From Bryobacterales bacterium (GTDB taxonomy: Bacteria; Acidobacteriota; Terriglobia; Bryobacterales; Bryobacteraceae), in the NCBI GenBank assembly GCA_030838885.1, contig JAUZEU010000594.1, forward strand, positions 1-17,218: a DNA stretch of 17,218 nucleotides, written 5' to 3'. Position numbers and translations under genes: made by a program. Below the pieces are notes generated by a model that had not been told where the DNA came from, made no database searches, and worked only from the letters and a program-made list of their open reading frames with translations. This document shows positions 1 through 9,526 of this stretch, in pieces (within the stretch, counting starts at the first letter, position 1; each line of letters opens with the position of its first letter).

Positions 1-2057
1 TTCGCCTCCCGCATGGATTTCGTCACCGCACCCTTGAGCCGTTTCGAGTACTCCTGCAGTGCGGCGGGATCCAGCGATTCGGAGCCGATGAGCTCCACTG
101 GCCAGGTGCCCACAAGCAGTTGATAGAACAGATACTCCTCATTTCGATCGGGCGGGGCAGTTGCTTCGATATCGCCCCGGCGTGCGCGCAGCAGACGGCT
201 CCACACATTGGTCTGCTTCCGCCACTCGTCAGGCATCTCAGACAGCACCGCCAGCCGTGCGCGTGTGTCCTCCCCGCGCTTGGTGTCGTGGGTTGAGGTA
301 GTCAGCATCGAGTTTGGCCACCGCTTCGCCCGCTGCGCATTGGCCTTGTGGAAGTTTGACATTGTGATGCCGAACTGATCGGGATGTCCGCCCACCTCGT
401 TCAGCGCCACGAACCGGTTGTAGCGGTAGAAGGCCGTATCCTCCAGGCCCTTCGCCATCACCGGACCGCTGTACTGCTGCAGCTTCATCGCGCAGCGCAG
501 CACGGCTTGTCGGCTGAATCCGCTGCGCCCTTCCGCGATCAGCTCGCCGGACAGCAGCTTGCAAACGAAATCGAAAACACTGGGGTCCACGTCGGTTTCA
601 TACGAGCGCGCCTGTTTCATGGCCCAGTTGAGATCGCGTCGGTCCTCGCTGGTTGGAACACCATCCGAATCCAGGTATGTTCGGTAAACGGGGAAGCAGG
701 CCACCACTTCGCGAATCGCGCGACGGAGCACGTTATGCGTAAAGTCCGCCGTCTTGGGCTGCTGGTGCGCAACGCGGGCCGCCTCACGGGCGAGCACGTT
801 CAGCTCACTCGCCATCTCATTTCTCATGATCCGCAGCTTGCATTCCCGGACGACCTCGGCGAAGGTCTTTCGCTCACCGGTGAAGTCGGTGTACAGCCGT
901 GTAAAGCCTTCCTCACCGGCAGGATCGATCAGCAGCCCCAGCACCAGGTTGGCGAACTCATAGCCGGTTGTCCCGTCCACGGGCCAGTCTTCCCGAAGGT
1001 TTTCATGGTACGCAAGGATCTTTTCCACCACCAGATAGAACGGCTTGTCTGTGAGTCCGCGCAGGCGCTGAAAGTATTCCTTCGGGTTGAGCAGCCCGTC
1101 CACATGGTCGATCCGCAGCCCGTCGAGTGTGCCGTTGGCCAGAAGTCGGGAAACGAGCTCGTGGGCATAATCGAAGACATCCGGCAACTCCATCCGCAGC
1201 CCAGCCAGGTCATTGATGTTAAAAAATCTGCGGTAGTTGATGTCGTCCGCCGCCACTCGAAAGTGGGCGGCGCGCCAGTGTTGCTCCTGGATGAGGCAAT
1301 GCAGTTCCTTCCAGCTGCCTTCCGCGCCGGGCGTGCCGTTCAATCGTTGAAGCGCAGCGGCAACAGCCTCCCGCACATCTGCGCGCTCCTGCGCGGAACG
1401 GGCGAGTTCGGCCTTCAGTTGGCGGGCACGGCGCGCCACCTGAGGCCGCCATTCCGGCAGATTCGCGAACGCGTCGCCAAACCGCTCCAGTTCAGGATGC
1501 GCATCGCCCAGGATGCGGTTGTAATACAGGGGGCAGATCGGCAGCTTGTGCGTCTCGTAGGCCCACACGGCGAACGAGCCATCGTGTTGGTCGAACTTCA
1601 GCGAGAGCTTGCCACCGTACAGTTCCACGCCGTACTGATCGCCCAAAAACGGGACCAGCAGCTTATCGCGCAGATAGAACGGATCGGGCTGCCAGTCGAT
1701 ATCGAACCACCCCGCATGGGCCGAGTCCCGTCCCCATTCGAGAACGTCGAGCCAGAGCGGATTATCAGCTCCACCAACACCCATGTGATTTGGCACAAAA
1801 TCCAGGATCTGGCCAAGCCCGCTGGCCTTCAGCGCTGCCACCATCCGATCGAAAGCGGCCTGATCGCCCAACTCCGGGTTCAGCGCGTGATGGTCCACGA
1901 TGTCGTAACCATGAGAGCTGCCGGGTCGCGCCTTGAGCCACGAGGAGGCGTACACATGGCTGACGCCCAGCCGCGCCAGATACGAAGCAATCTGTCCGGC
2001 CTGATCGAAGCCGAAGTCTTTATGAAACTGGAACCGGTACGTCGCGCGCGGCGTCAT
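1..2057 (-). CDS. treY: Maltooligosyl trehalose synthase TreY (partial, cut at left edge)
   Basis: Reading the minus strand from ATG at 2057 gives 685 codons with no stop before the left edge; TreY is usually longer, so the C-terminus is missing. TreY turns the reducing-end alpha-1,4 bond of a maltooligosaccharide into the alpha,alpha-1,1 bond of trehalose by internal rearrangement. The N-terminus is typical: TPRATYRFQFHKDFGFDQ, YASSWLKARPGSSHGYD (36-52) and LDFVPNHMG (85-93). Then come NYRRFFNINDLAGLRME (274-290), DGLRIDHVDGL with nucleophile Asp317, FYLVVEKIL with acid Glu345, AKGLEDTAFYRYNR, and STHDTKRGEDTRAR with Asp591. The insertion between 180 and 265, absent from ordinary amylases, is a TreY mark. 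The start overlaps the malQ stop by four bases (ATGA), implying coupled translation. Its partner TreZ is two genes upstream. A long open frame on the opposite strand (384-2255) is only an antisense shadow. Confidence 0.95.
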   Translation of the reverse strand, partial: MTPRATYRFQFHKDFGFDQAGQIASYLARLGVSHVYASSWLKARPGSSHGYDIVDHHALNPELGDQAAFDRMVAALKASGLGQILDFVPNHMGVGGADNPLWLDVLEWGRDSAHAGWFDIDWQPDPFYLRDKLLVPFLGDQYGVELYGGKLSLKFDQHDGSFAVWAYETHKLPICPLYYNRILGDAHPELERFGDAFANLPEWRPQVARRARQLKAELARSAQERADVREAVAAALQRLNGTPGAEGSWKELHCLIQEQHWRAAHFRVAADDINYRRFFNINDLAGLRMELPDVFDYAHELVSRLLANGTLDGLRIDHVDGLLNPKEYFQRLRGLTDKPFYLVVEKILAYHENLREDWPVDGTTGYEFANLVLGLLIDPAGEEGFTRLYTDFTGERKTFAEVVRECKLRIMRNEMASELNVLAREAARVAHQQPKTADFTHNVLRRAIREVVACFPVYRTYLDSDGVPTSEDRRDLNWAMKQARSYETDVDPSVFDFVCKLLSGELIAEGRSGFSRQAVLRCAMKLQQYSGPVMAKGLEDTAFYRYNRFVALNEVGGHPDQFGITMSNFHKANAQRAKRWPNSMLTTSTHDTKRGEDTRARLAVLSEMPDEWRKQTNVWSRLLRARRGDIEATAPPDRNEEYLFYQLLVGTWPVELIGSESLDPAALQEYSKRLKGAVTKSMREA

Positions 2058-4105
2058 GATCCACGCTCGTTCTCAAACATACGCGCCAGCCTCTCCATCC
2101 GCGAATGTGCGGCTAACTGCTCCAGAGTCAGGGATAGCCGGCGCCGCCAGTTTGGATGCTCGTCCGATGTTGTAGGCACATTCACGGGGTCTGTCTCTGC
2201 AGTGATGTCATCCAGCTGGATCATGGTGATCAGCGCATCCGTTCGCGCCAGATAGGCATGAACCGCGGCAGTTAATTCCTCTGTCTGAACGGGGCCGGTT
2301 GGCGGCAGCAGTTTCTGCTGCCGCAACGCCCTCACCAGTTCGCGCCGGTCGCGCTCGCGCGTCTCTCTGGCCTCCGCTGCGCCGTTCCTGCTCGGAAATA
2401 GCTTTAGCTGTTCCCTGATCGCGATGTCGGTTGCGTCCCACCAGCCTCGCACGGTCGGAAGGTCGTGACTCCCGGTCACAGCAAGCGCGAGGCGCGGATA
2501 ACTTTCCGGCGGCAGAAACGCTCCGGTCTTCGCGTCCTGCTCGAAGAAGAGCACCCGGTAAGACAGGATGTTCGCCTCCGCCATGCGCTCGCGAAAGCCC
2601 TCGGGCACCGTGCCCAAATCCTCACCGACGACGAGGCAGCGGTTACGGTGGCTTTCCAGCGCGAGAATGCCCACCAGATCGTCAAGTGGGTACTGCACAT
2701 ATGCGCCTTGCGAGGGCGAGTTTCCCTTTGGCACCCAGTAGAGGTGCTGCAGGGCCATCACGTGATCGATCCGCAGCCCGCCCGCATGCCGCATGTTGGC
2801 GCGGACCAGTTCGATGAAGGCCTGGTAACCGCTCTCCCTCAATGCGCGCGGGTGGAACGGCGGCAACCCCCAATCTTGTCCGGCAGGGTTGTAGATGTCG
2901 GGCGGCGCTCCCACATGCGCCCCGGAAACCACGGCAGCCGGGTTGCTCCATGCGGCGGCTCCGCTCGGGTCGGCGCCTACCGCGAGATCGCGGTAGAGCC
3001 CGACTTCCATACCTCTGGTCGCCTCAGCCGCCGCCTCCAGTTGCTGGTCAGCGACCCACTGCATCCAGGCGTACAGGTTGACCGCCCCGGCATGTTCTTC
3101 GGCAAAGCGCGCAACCACAGTCGAGGACGGGTCCCGGTAGTCCGCCGGCCACGAGTGCCAGTCCGCCAGAGTTCCGCTAATGGCGGCGAAGTGCTGACGG
3201 ATCGCTTCGAACAGGCAGCTCTGTTGGAACGACGGGCCGCGCTCTTCGCGGAATGCGCGGAAAGCCTGCCACCGTGTCGAGTCCGGTGAATTCTTACAGC
3301 ACTCGAAGAGAAGCCTGAGCGCCTGAAGCTTGATGTTCGCAACGGCGGCGTAGTCGACCATGGACGCGGCGCGGCATATCTCAAGCCGGCTCTGAAACGC
3401 TTCTGAGGCCATGAGTAGCTGGGTCTCGGGAGAGTCGGCCAGTTCCGGCACCCCTTCTACATCAATGTTCAATACATTTAGCAGCAGGCGGTTTTCGGGC
3501 GAATACGGGCTGGCCTGTTCGGGGTTATCGAGAAACAAGGCGTGGAGAGGATTCAGGCCAACCACGTCCCCGCCGCGCTCCTGGACGAGTTCGCTCAGGC
3601 GACACAGGTCGCTGAAGTCACCCATCCCCCAGTTGGTGTCCGAACGCAGGAGATAGAGTTGCGCTGCAACTCCCCAAAGTTGCCGCCCTTCTTCCGCCGC
3701 GGGCGGAAGCCAGCAACGGCCAGGCGTAACGATGAGCGAGGACACGGCGCCATCGACGTCAGACCTGAGCCGGTGGTAGCCATAAGGAATGTCGCTTTGA
3801 GCGCTCCCCGACATCTCGGTGCCGTCTTCAAGTTCAATCTGCCAGCCGACGGGCACCAGGGCTTCTATGGTCAGTGGTGTTGTCCCAACTGCAACAACAT
3901 GGACGGGCGGCAGTGAACGTTGCGAGTCTGTTCGGTCGATCGAGGCAAGCTCAGCTGCAGCTTCCGTCTCATCGCTGACACGGAAGCCCATGGCAGCAAG
4001 CAGCAGCTTCTTAGTCTCGGCCGTTGTTACCCGAATTTCACCCTTCGCGTCAAGGAATCTTTCTTCGATGCCAACGCGCAGCGCGAGTGCGTCGAGAGCA
4101 CTCAT
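2054..4105 (-). CDS. malQ: 4-alpha-glucanotransferase MalQ (amylomaltase, GH77)
   Basis: A 683-residue enzyme that transfers alpha-1,4-glucan segments between maltooligosaccharides and releases glucose. This lengthens chains too short for TreY or GlgX-linked steps. The N-terminal region of about 140 residues (SALDALALRVGIEERFLDAKG) matches the longer bacterial MalQ form rather than the roughly 500-residue Thermus form. The GH77 barrel contains RSDTNWGMGDFSDL, NPLHALFLDNPEQASPYSP, GAPPDIYNPAGQDWGLPPF, GGLRIDHVMAL with nucleophile Asp447, VGEDLGTVP with acid Glu495 and TGSHDLPTVRGWW with Asp548. The C-terminal PTTSDEHPNWRRRL is also family-typical. ATG at 4105 is set by GGTGGAG and the TGATG junction with treZ. 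The upstream in-frame extension reads as non-conserved sequence opposite to treZ usage. The stop overlaps the treY start by four bases (ATGA). Everything expected for activity is present. Confidence 0.96.
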   Translation of the reverse strand: MSALDALALRVGIEERFLDAKGEIRVTTAETKKLLLAAMGFRVSDETEAAAELASIDRTDSQRSLPPVHVVAVGTTPLTIEALVPVGWQIELEDGTEMSGSAQSDIPYGYHRLRSDVDGAVSSLIVTPGRCWLPPAAEEGRQLWGVAAQLYLLRSDTNWGMGDFSDLCRLSELVQERGGDVVGLNPLHALFLDNPEQASPYSPENRLLLNVLNIDVEGVPELADSPETQLLMASEAFQSRLEICRAASMVDYAAVANIKLQALRLLFECCKNSPDSTRWQAFRAFREERGPSFQQSCLFEAIRQHFAAISGTLADWHSWPADYRDPSSTVVARFAEEHAGAVNLYAWMQWVADQQLEAAAEATRGMEVGLYRDLAVGADPSGAAAWSNPAAVVSGAHVGAPPDIYNPAGQDWGLPPFHPRALRESGYQAFIELVRANMRHAGGLRIDHVMALQHLYWVPKGNSPSQGAYVQYPLDDLVGILALESHRNRCLVVGEDLGTVPEGFRERMAEANILSYRVLFFEQDAKTGAFLPPESYPRLALAVTGSHDLPTVRGWWDATDIAIREQLKLFPSRNGAAEARETRERDRRELVRALRQQKLLPPTGPVQTEELTAAVHAYLARTDALITMIQLDDITAETDPVNVPTTSDEHPNWRRRLSLTLEQLAAHSRMERLARMFENERGS

Positions 4106-5838
4106 CAGGACTCCACCCACCACAGGACTTTGTCGCCCTCGTTCCAGATGACAGACGCAGGCGGGGAAGGAAATCCGCTCACCGGCGCGCCGGACAGGTT
4201 CGCAGCGAGCACCAGTTCGGAGTCGCCTGCCTGCCAGCGGACCACTACCGCACCTGGGCCAAGAACCTGAAACGTACCCCCGTGCCGAATGCTTCCTGAC
4301 AACGGTACGATCGACTGGCGGCGGGTTGACAGGATCCGTCGATACCAGTCGAGCCACTCCCGGTGCGCCGGGTCACTCAGGTCATCCCAATCGAGTTTGG
4401 CCGAGGCGAAGGTTTCATCCGCCTGGGGATCGGGAATGCGTTCCCGTTGGGCGGGGTTTCGAAATTCAGGAAACCTCGAAAACTCCTCGCGCCGGCCCTT
4501 GCGGACGGCGTCTGCCAGGTCAGGCCCGAAATCGCAGAAGAAGGGAAAGGGCTGGCGGGAATTCCATTCCTCTCCCATGAACAGCATCGGGATCTGAGGC
4601 AGCAGCAGATACACAGCGGACGCCGCCCGGAGTGCTTCGCGCGGCATGGTAGCCACGATCCGGTCACCGAAAGCGCGATTGCCAATCTGATCGTGATTCT
4701 GAAGGAATGCGACGAAGGCGGTGGGCGGAAGCTGCGAGGATGGCTCGCCCCGAGGCTCTCCGCGATAGGTCATCATCTCGCCCTGGAAGGCGAAGCCTTG
4801 CGCAAGCGCGCGGCCCAGCTTCACAGAGTCGCCGAGATACTCCGCGTAATAGCCTTTGTCTTCGCCCGTCAACGCAGTGTGCAGCGCGTGATGCACATCG
4901 TCATTCCACTGGGCTGTGTAGAGCCGTAGCCGATGAGCCTCGTTCTCCTCGTTCTCCAGCACGAGGTGCACAGGGCGATTCCCGGCGGCTTCGTGAACGC
5001 GCTCGGCCAACTCCGTGAGAATGTGCTTCGGACTGTCATCCACGATCGCGTGGACGGCATCCAGGCGCAGCCCGTCCATATGAAACTGCTGCAGCCAATA
5101 GAGTGCATTGCCAATGACGAAGTCGCGGACAGCCTTGCTGCCGACGTCATCGAAGTTCACCGCGCTTCCCCACGGGGTCTTGTGGCGGTTGGTGAAGAAC
5201 TGAGGTGCGTATACAGGCAGATAGTTGCCATCAGGGCCGAAGTGGTTGTAAACCACGTCCAGCAGGACCATCAGACCGCGTGCATGTGCCGCTTCCACCA
5301 GCGCCTTCAGATCCTCAGGACGGCCGTAGGAGGAGTCTGGCGCATAAGGCAGAACGCCGTCATAGCCCCAGTTCCTGCGTCCCGGGAAGTCCGCCACCGG
5401 CATGATCTCGATGGCCGTGACTCCCAGAGAAGCCAGATGATCCAGCTTTGTCATGGCCGCCCGAAAGGTACCTTCCGGGGTGAACGTTCCGATGTGCAGT
5501 TCATAAACAACCGCGTCCTGCCACGGGCGATTGCTCCAGGCTGTATCGTTCCAGGTCCATCCCGTTGTGTCTACAATCTCGCTGGGTCCATGCACATCTT
5601 CGGGCTGATAGCGTGAGGCAGGGTCAGGAACCTTCAGGCCGTCCGGTAGCACGAACCTGTATCTGGATCCGACCTTCGCCTGATCCGTAACCAGCTCATG
5701 CCAGCCCTCGCCCGATGGAGTCATCGGTATGGGACCGGGCACGCCCAGGATTTCGAGCTCTATACGATCCATAGCGGGAGCCCACAGACGGAACCGAACC
5801 GTCCCATCGGCGCGTACTTCCGGCCCATGGCTACTCAT
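4105..5838 (-). CDS. treZ: Maltooligosyltrehalose trehalohydrolase TreZ
   Basis: A cytoplasmic GH13 enzyme that releases free trehalose from maltooligosyltrehalose, the second step after TreY. With ATG at 5838 it has 577 residues. The N-terminal E-set domain (about 1-90) contains TVRFRLWAPAMDRIEL. The barrel starts at DAVVYELHIGTFTPEGTF, followed by PGRRNWGYDGV (a TreZ marker), LDVVYNHFGPDGNY, DGLRLDAVHAI with nucleophile Asp260, LVLENEENE with acid Glu295, and LQNHDQIGNRAFGDR with Asp383. GEEWNSRQPFPFFCDF is also typical. Possible starts are ATG at 5838 (8-base overlap with the glgX stop, ATGAGTAG), 5850 and 5883. None has a clear ribosome site, and 5838 is preferred for its short coupled overlap. 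The stop overlaps the malQ start by one base (TGATG). All catalytic residues are present and the family call is secure. Confidence 0.95.
   Translation of the reverse strand: MSSHGPEVRADGTVRFRLWAPAMDRIELEILGVPGPIPMTPSGEGWHELVTDQAKVGSRYRFVLPDGLKVPDPASRYQPEDVHGPSEIVDTTGWTWNDTAWSNRPWQDAVVYELHIGTFTPEGTFRAAMTKLDHLASLGVTAIEIMPVADFPGRRNWGYDGVLPYAPDSSYGRPEDLKALVEAAHARGLMVLLDVVYNHFGPDGNYLPVYAPQFFTNRHKTPWGSAVNFDDVGSKAVRDFVIGNALYWLQQFHMDGLRLDAVHAIVDDSPKHILTELAERVHEAAGNRPVHLVLENEENEAHRLRLYTAQWNDDVHHALHTALTGEDKGYYAEYLGDSVKLGRALAQGFAFQGEMMTYRGEPRGEPSSQLPPTAFVAFLQNHDQIGNRAFGDRIVATMPREALRAASAVYLLLPQIPMLFMGEEWNSRQPFPFFCDFGPDLADAVRKGRREEFSRFPEFRNPAQRERIPDPQADETFASAKLDWDDLSDPAHREWLDWYRRILSTRRQSIVPLSGSIRHGGTFQVLGPGAVVVRWQAGDSELVLAANLSGAPVSGFPSPPASVIWNEGDKVLWWVES
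4111..4117 (-). promoter_or_regulatory. Ribosome binding site for malQ
   Basis: GGTGGAG ends five bases upstream of the ATG at 4105, inside the last codons of treZ. It fixes the malQ start at the TGATG junction, although the malQ frame stays open for 84 codons further upstream. Confidence 0.7.
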
Positions 5839-8017
5839 TCGGTTCGACATGGTTCGGTGTGACCGGTTCGGCTTCGAGAACAAAAACCAACAGCGATCGG
5901 GCGGTCACCATGTAAGTGGATCCGACGGCAAAGGACGGGCTGGTCGTGAAGTCGGGGATATTTGTGTCTATCAGGAGGGACCAGGCGCATGCTCCAACAG
6001 CTTCCGGAAGTGTGTATATCACAGCGTCGTGGTAACCATTGATGACGATCAGGATGGTCGCTTCTTTGCCGCGTTGCCGTATCCCTGACGTCTGCGCGCG
6101 CCCGTCCAGCAGCATGCCGAAGCAGCGAACCGTAGGATCCTGCCAATCATCCGGAGACATTTGGGACCCATTCGCGTTCATCCAAGTAACATCGCGGACA
6201 CCCAGATCCTCGATGTACTCTCCGTTCAGGAAAAGGTTGCGCCGCAGAATCGGATACTTATGGCGGAGTGCGGTCAGCTTGCGGACGAACTGAACCATCA
6301 AGTGATTCTTTTCCTCAAGACTCCAGTTGATCCAGCTGATCTCGTCGTCCTGACAGTATGCATTGTTATTGCCGCCCTGGGTGCGCCCAAACTCGTCTCC
6401 TGCCACCATCATGGGAGTGCCTTGCGAGAGCAACAGGGTCGCCAGCATGTTTCGCATCTGACGCTGCCGGAGGGCAATGATCTCCTTGTCCTCGGTAGGC
6501 CCTTCAACGCCGCAGTTCCAGGAGCGATTGTCCGATGTGCCGTCCTGATTGTCTTCCCCGTTCGCCTCGTTGTGTTTCTCGTTGTATGAGACGACATCGT
6601 TCAACGTAAACCCGTCATGAGCGGTTACGAAGTTGACGCAGGCCCAGGGTCTGCGGCCCTGGTGATTGAACAGCGAAGCCGAGGCGCAGAGACGGTCGGC
6701 GAGGGCCATTGCCGACAACTCTCCCCGCCAGAAGTCGCGCACATCATCCCGGTACTTGCCGTTCCACTCGGCCCAGCCCGGCGGGAAAGCGCCTATCTGG
6801 TAGCCGCCGGGACCAACATCCCACGGTTCGGCTATCAGCTTCACAGTGCCCAGTACAGGGTCCTGGCTGACGGCTTTCAGAAAGCCGCTGCGGTTATCGA
6901 ACCCATTTGGTTCGCGCGCGAGGATGGTGCCCAGGTCGAAGCGAAAGCCATCGACGTGTGTCTGCTGAACCCAGTAGCGAAGGCTGTCCGTCACCATCTG
7001 GATGACTCGCGGATGACTCAGGTTTAACGTGTTACCGGTTCCCGTGTCGTTGATATAGTAACGCTTCTGATCCGGGATAAGCCGGTAATAACTCGCGTTG
7101 TCCATGCCTTTGAACGAAAGCGTCGGCCCGAGCTCATTGCCTTCGGCCGTGTGATTGTAGACCACGTCCAGGATCACCTCAAGCCCGGCGTGATGAAAGC
7201 GCGCAACCATCTGTTTAAATTCGCGGAGACTGTCACGCTTGTTGGAGGCATAGTTCGGGTCGGGAGCGAAGAAACCAATACTGTTGTAACCCCAGTAATT
7301 CGTCAGACCCTTATCCAGAAGGTAGCTGTCATTGATGAACGTGTGGATCGGCATCAGCTCGACTGAGGTCACTCCCAGCGACTTAATGTAATTCAAGACC
7401 TCCTTGGTACCAAGCCCGGCATAAGTCCCGCGATACTCTTCCGGAACTCCGGGATGCTCCTTAGTGTAGCCGCGCACATGCATTTCATAGATGATCGTGT
7501 CGTCCCATGGAATTCTGTTGCGGTCGCGGGGACCGGTCCAGTCAAAGGCCGGATCGACGACCGTGGACTTGGGCACGTAAGGCGCACTGTCCCGTTCATC
7601 AAATGTCAAATCGTCTCCGGTCTCCATCTTGTAGCCGAAGATAGCGGGATGCCACGTGAGTTCACCTATGTGCGCACATGCATATGGGTCAAGCAACAGC
7701 TTGTTGGGGTTGAAACGGTGGCCCGCTTCCGGCTCATAGGGCCCGTGTACACGATAACCATACGGAGTGCCAGGCCAGATTTCCGGAACGTAGCCATGCC
7801 ATATCTGGTCCGTGTATTCGGGCAGCACAATGCGTTGCAGTTCCCGGTTCCCGGTGTCGTCAAAGATGCATACCTCGACCCTGGTGGCGTGTTCGGAAAA
7901 CACGGCAAAGTTCGTTCCGGCGCCGTCCCAGGTGGCTCCTCGGGGATGCGGTGCGCCCTCTTTGATCCGAAGAGCGTCAGTTTCAGTAATTATTTTCGGA
8001 TGTTCGTGAGCAATCAT
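5831..8017 (-). CDS. glgX: Glycogen debranching enzyme GlgX (GH13, isoamylase type)
   Basis: A 728-residue enzyme that hydrolyses alpha-1,6 branches of glycogen, releasing short linear maltooligosaccharides. The N-terminal CBM48-like domain (about 20-160) begins at GAPHPRGATWDGAGTNFAVFS, a strong marker for GlgX/TreX enzymes. The barrel starts at TIIYEMHVRGYT (174-185). Conserved regions are DVVYNHTAEG (284-293), DGFRFDLGTILARE with nucleophile Asp361, LIAEPWDVG with acid Glu397, and FVTAHDGFTLND with Asp468. GDEFGRTQGGNNNAY is also typical. A C-terminal beta domain closes the protein. The length is within the normal range. ATG at 8017 is 14 bases after the transporter stop, with only a distant GGAAG upstream, so translation may depend on coupling. 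Its linear products suit the treZ-malQ-treY genes that follow. The active site looks intact. Confidence 0.96.
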   Translation of the reverse strand: MIAHEHPKIITETDALRIKEGAPHPRGATWDGAGTNFAVFSEHATRVEVCIFDDTGNRELQRIVLPEYTDQIWHGYVPEIWPGTPYGYRVHGPYEPEAGHRFNPNKLLLDPYACAHIGELTWHPAIFGYKMETGDDLTFDERDSAPYVPKSTVVDPAFDWTGPRDRNRIPWDDTIIYEMHVRGYTKEHPGVPEEYRGTYAGLGTKEVLNYIKSLGVTSVELMPIHTFINDSYLLDKGLTNYWGYNSIGFFAPDPNYASNKRDSLREFKQMVARFHHAGLEVILDVVYNHTAEGNELGPTLSFKGMDNASYYRLIPDQKRYYINDTGTGNTLNLSHPRVIQMVTDSLRYWVQQTHVDGFRFDLGTILAREPNGFDNRSGFLKAVSQDPVLGTVKLIAEPWDVGPGGYQIGAFPPGWAEWNGKYRDDVRDFWRGELSAMALADRLCASASLFNHQGRRPWACVNFVTAHDGFTLNDVVSYNEKHNEANGEDNQDGTSDNRSWNCGVEGPTEDKEIIALRQRQMRNMLATLLLSQGTPMMVAGDEFGRTQGGNNNAYCQDDEISWINWSLEEKNHLMVQFVRKLTALRHKYPILRRNLFLNGEYIEDLGVRDVTWMNANGSQMSPDDWQDPTVRCFGMLLDGRAQTSGIRQRGKEATILIVINGYHDAVIYTLPEAVGACAWSLLIDTNIPDFTTSPSFAVGSTYMVTARSLLVFVLEAEPVTPNHVEPNE

Positions 8018-8031
8018 TTGTGAGAATTCGT

Positions 8032-9495
8032 TTAGCTTCCGTGCAATTGGCTGGACAGCGGTGCCGAGATATCTTCGAGCGATCGGCCTTCTGCCTTCAC
8101 GCCGATTCGGGATTCCACCAGGGCGGCGCCGATCATCAGGCTTCCGGCGAGCAGATATCCGTAGAAGACGTTCATCCTGCTGTTAGTACCGATGAGCTGA
8201 CCGAAGAGGGCGGGAGCTGCCACCCCGCCGGCGAGCGTTCCACAGGCATAGAAAAATCCGATCGCCAGCGATCGGATTTCGAGGGGAAAGATCTCACTGA
8301 CTGTGAGGTAGGCAGAACTGGCCGCCGAAGAGGCGAAGAAGAAGATCACAGTCCAGGCAATTGCCTGCGTGTGCGCGGTCAGCACACCGATTCCGAACAG
8401 GTATCCCGAGATGATCAACAACAGCCCCGAGATGCCATAGGTGAGCACGATCATTGGCTTTCGGCCGAAGGAATCGAACAGCTTTCCTAATACCAACGGA
8501 CCGCAGAAATTCCCCAGCGCGAGCGGCAACATGTACCAACCCGTGTCCTTTGCGCGCACACCGTAGAAGTCAACGAGGATCAGTGCATAGGTGAAAAAGA
8601 CGGCGTTATAAAAGAACGCCTGGGCGATCATCAGAGAGATTGCCAGAAACGATCGTTCGGGCTGCCGGCGGCGGACGTAGTCCCAGATCTCGCGGATCGG
8701 GGTCTTCTCGCGCACATGCAGAGTGAGCTCTTTTTCTGGTTTGGCCAGTTCCTGATGTGTTCTGTCGACAACTGTCTTTTCAATCTGATTTACAATTTGC
8801 TCGGCTTCTTTTTCCCGTGCGTGGATCATCAGCCATCGCGGGCTTTCCGGGACGTGTCTGCGCAGAAACAGAACGCCTGTGCCAAGCACGGCGCCGATCC
8901 CGAATGCGAAGCGCCAGCCGTGAGCCGGATCTACAACGGAGCCACTAAGCAGGAAGATAGATCCTACGGCTCCGAGCGCTGCTCCCAGCCAGAACGTGGC
9001 GTTGATAATAAGATCCACCCGACCTCGAATTCGTGCCGGAATTAGTTCGTCCACTGCGGAGTTGATGGCGGCGTACTCGCCACCAATGCCCGCGCCCGTC
9101 AGCGCGCGAAAGAGTGAGTAACTCAAGAAATTCCATGAGAACGCAGTTGCGGCCGTGGCCGCAAGGTAAAGAAGCAGTGTCCAGGTAAACAGCTTCTTGC
9201 GCCCCAGCCGATCAGTGGCATAACCAAAAACAAGCGCTCCTATTACCGCACCGGCCAGATAGCTTGCTGCACTAAGCCCGATTTGTGCGTCCGAGAGTCC
9301 TAAAGCATTCCTGTCTTTGAGAATGGCCCCCAGCGTACCAGCCAAAGTGACTTCCAGTCCGTCCAGGAGCCATGTGACGCCGAGCGATACGACCACCAGC
9401 CAGTGCCACGACGACCAAGGCAGGCGATCAAGCCTGCCCGGTACATTCGTACTGATTGTAGTCTCTTCCGCCACTGTGAGGTGGTGCTTCTGCAT
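8032..9495 (-). CDS. MFS transporter, sugar-porter-like
   Basis: A 487-residue integral membrane protein with about 12 helices. Visible MFS signatures are the loop 2-3 motif GYATDRLGRKK (91-101), an Arg-rich RALTGAGIGGEYAAINS in helix 4 with ELIPARIRGR after it, PESPRWL (216-222) before a long central loop that is charged (about 225-280), the repeated loop motif GKLFDSFGRKP (337-347) and SEIFPLEIRS (400-409). PESPRWL and E-x-FP-x-x-x-R are typical of sugar and metabolite porters. The substrate cannot be read from the sequence; trehalose, maltose or another sugar or osmolyte would fit the neighbourhood. The frame is open for 76 codons further upstream, but that part is low in hydrophobicity, overlaps the previous gene out of frame and lacks family features. 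ATG at 9495 is therefore chosen, although no good ribosome site precedes it. The gene ends 14 bases before glgX. Confidence 0.88.
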   Translation of the reverse strand: MQKHHLTVAEETTISTNVPGRLDRLPWSSWHWLVVVSLGVTWLLDGLEVTLAGTLGAILKDRNALGLSDAQIGLSAASYLAGAVIGALVFGYATDRLGRKKLFTWTLLLYLAATAATAFSWNFLSYSLFRALTGAGIGGEYAAINSAVDELIPARIRGRVDLIINATFWLGAALGAVGSIFLLSGSVVDPAHGWRFAFGIGAVLGTGVLFLRRHVPESPRWLMIHAREKEAEQIVNQIEKTVVDRTHQELAKPEKELTLHVREKTPIREIWDYVRRRQPERSFLAISLMIAQAFFYNAVFFTYALILVDFYGVRAKDTGWYMLPLALGNFCGPLVLGKLFDSFGRKPMIVLTYGISGLLLIISGYLFGIGVLTAHTQAIAWTVIFFFASSAASSAYLTVSEIFPLEIRSLAIGFFYACGTLAGGVAAPALFGQLIGTNSRMNVFYGYLLAGSLMIGAALVESRIGVKAEGRSLEDISAPLSSQLHGS

Positions 9496-9526
9496 CCGGC
9501 GGGCCAGAGTGCGTTGGCGCTCCCAT

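Noticed and set aside
384..2255. A 623-codon open frame on the plus strand
   Set aside because: It lies antisense to treY, whose minus-strand translation shows a full set of TreY motifs to the window edge. The plus-strand product has no recognisable domain and reflects codon bias.
2465..3289. A 274-codon plus-strand frame opposite malQ
   Set aside because: It is antisense to well-conserved GH77 motifs on the minus strand and has no domain of its own.
4106..4357. N-terminal extension of malQ by 84 codons
   Set aside because: It overlaps the treZ coding end out of frame and is not MalQ-like. A ribosome site and the TGATG junction mark ATG at 4105.
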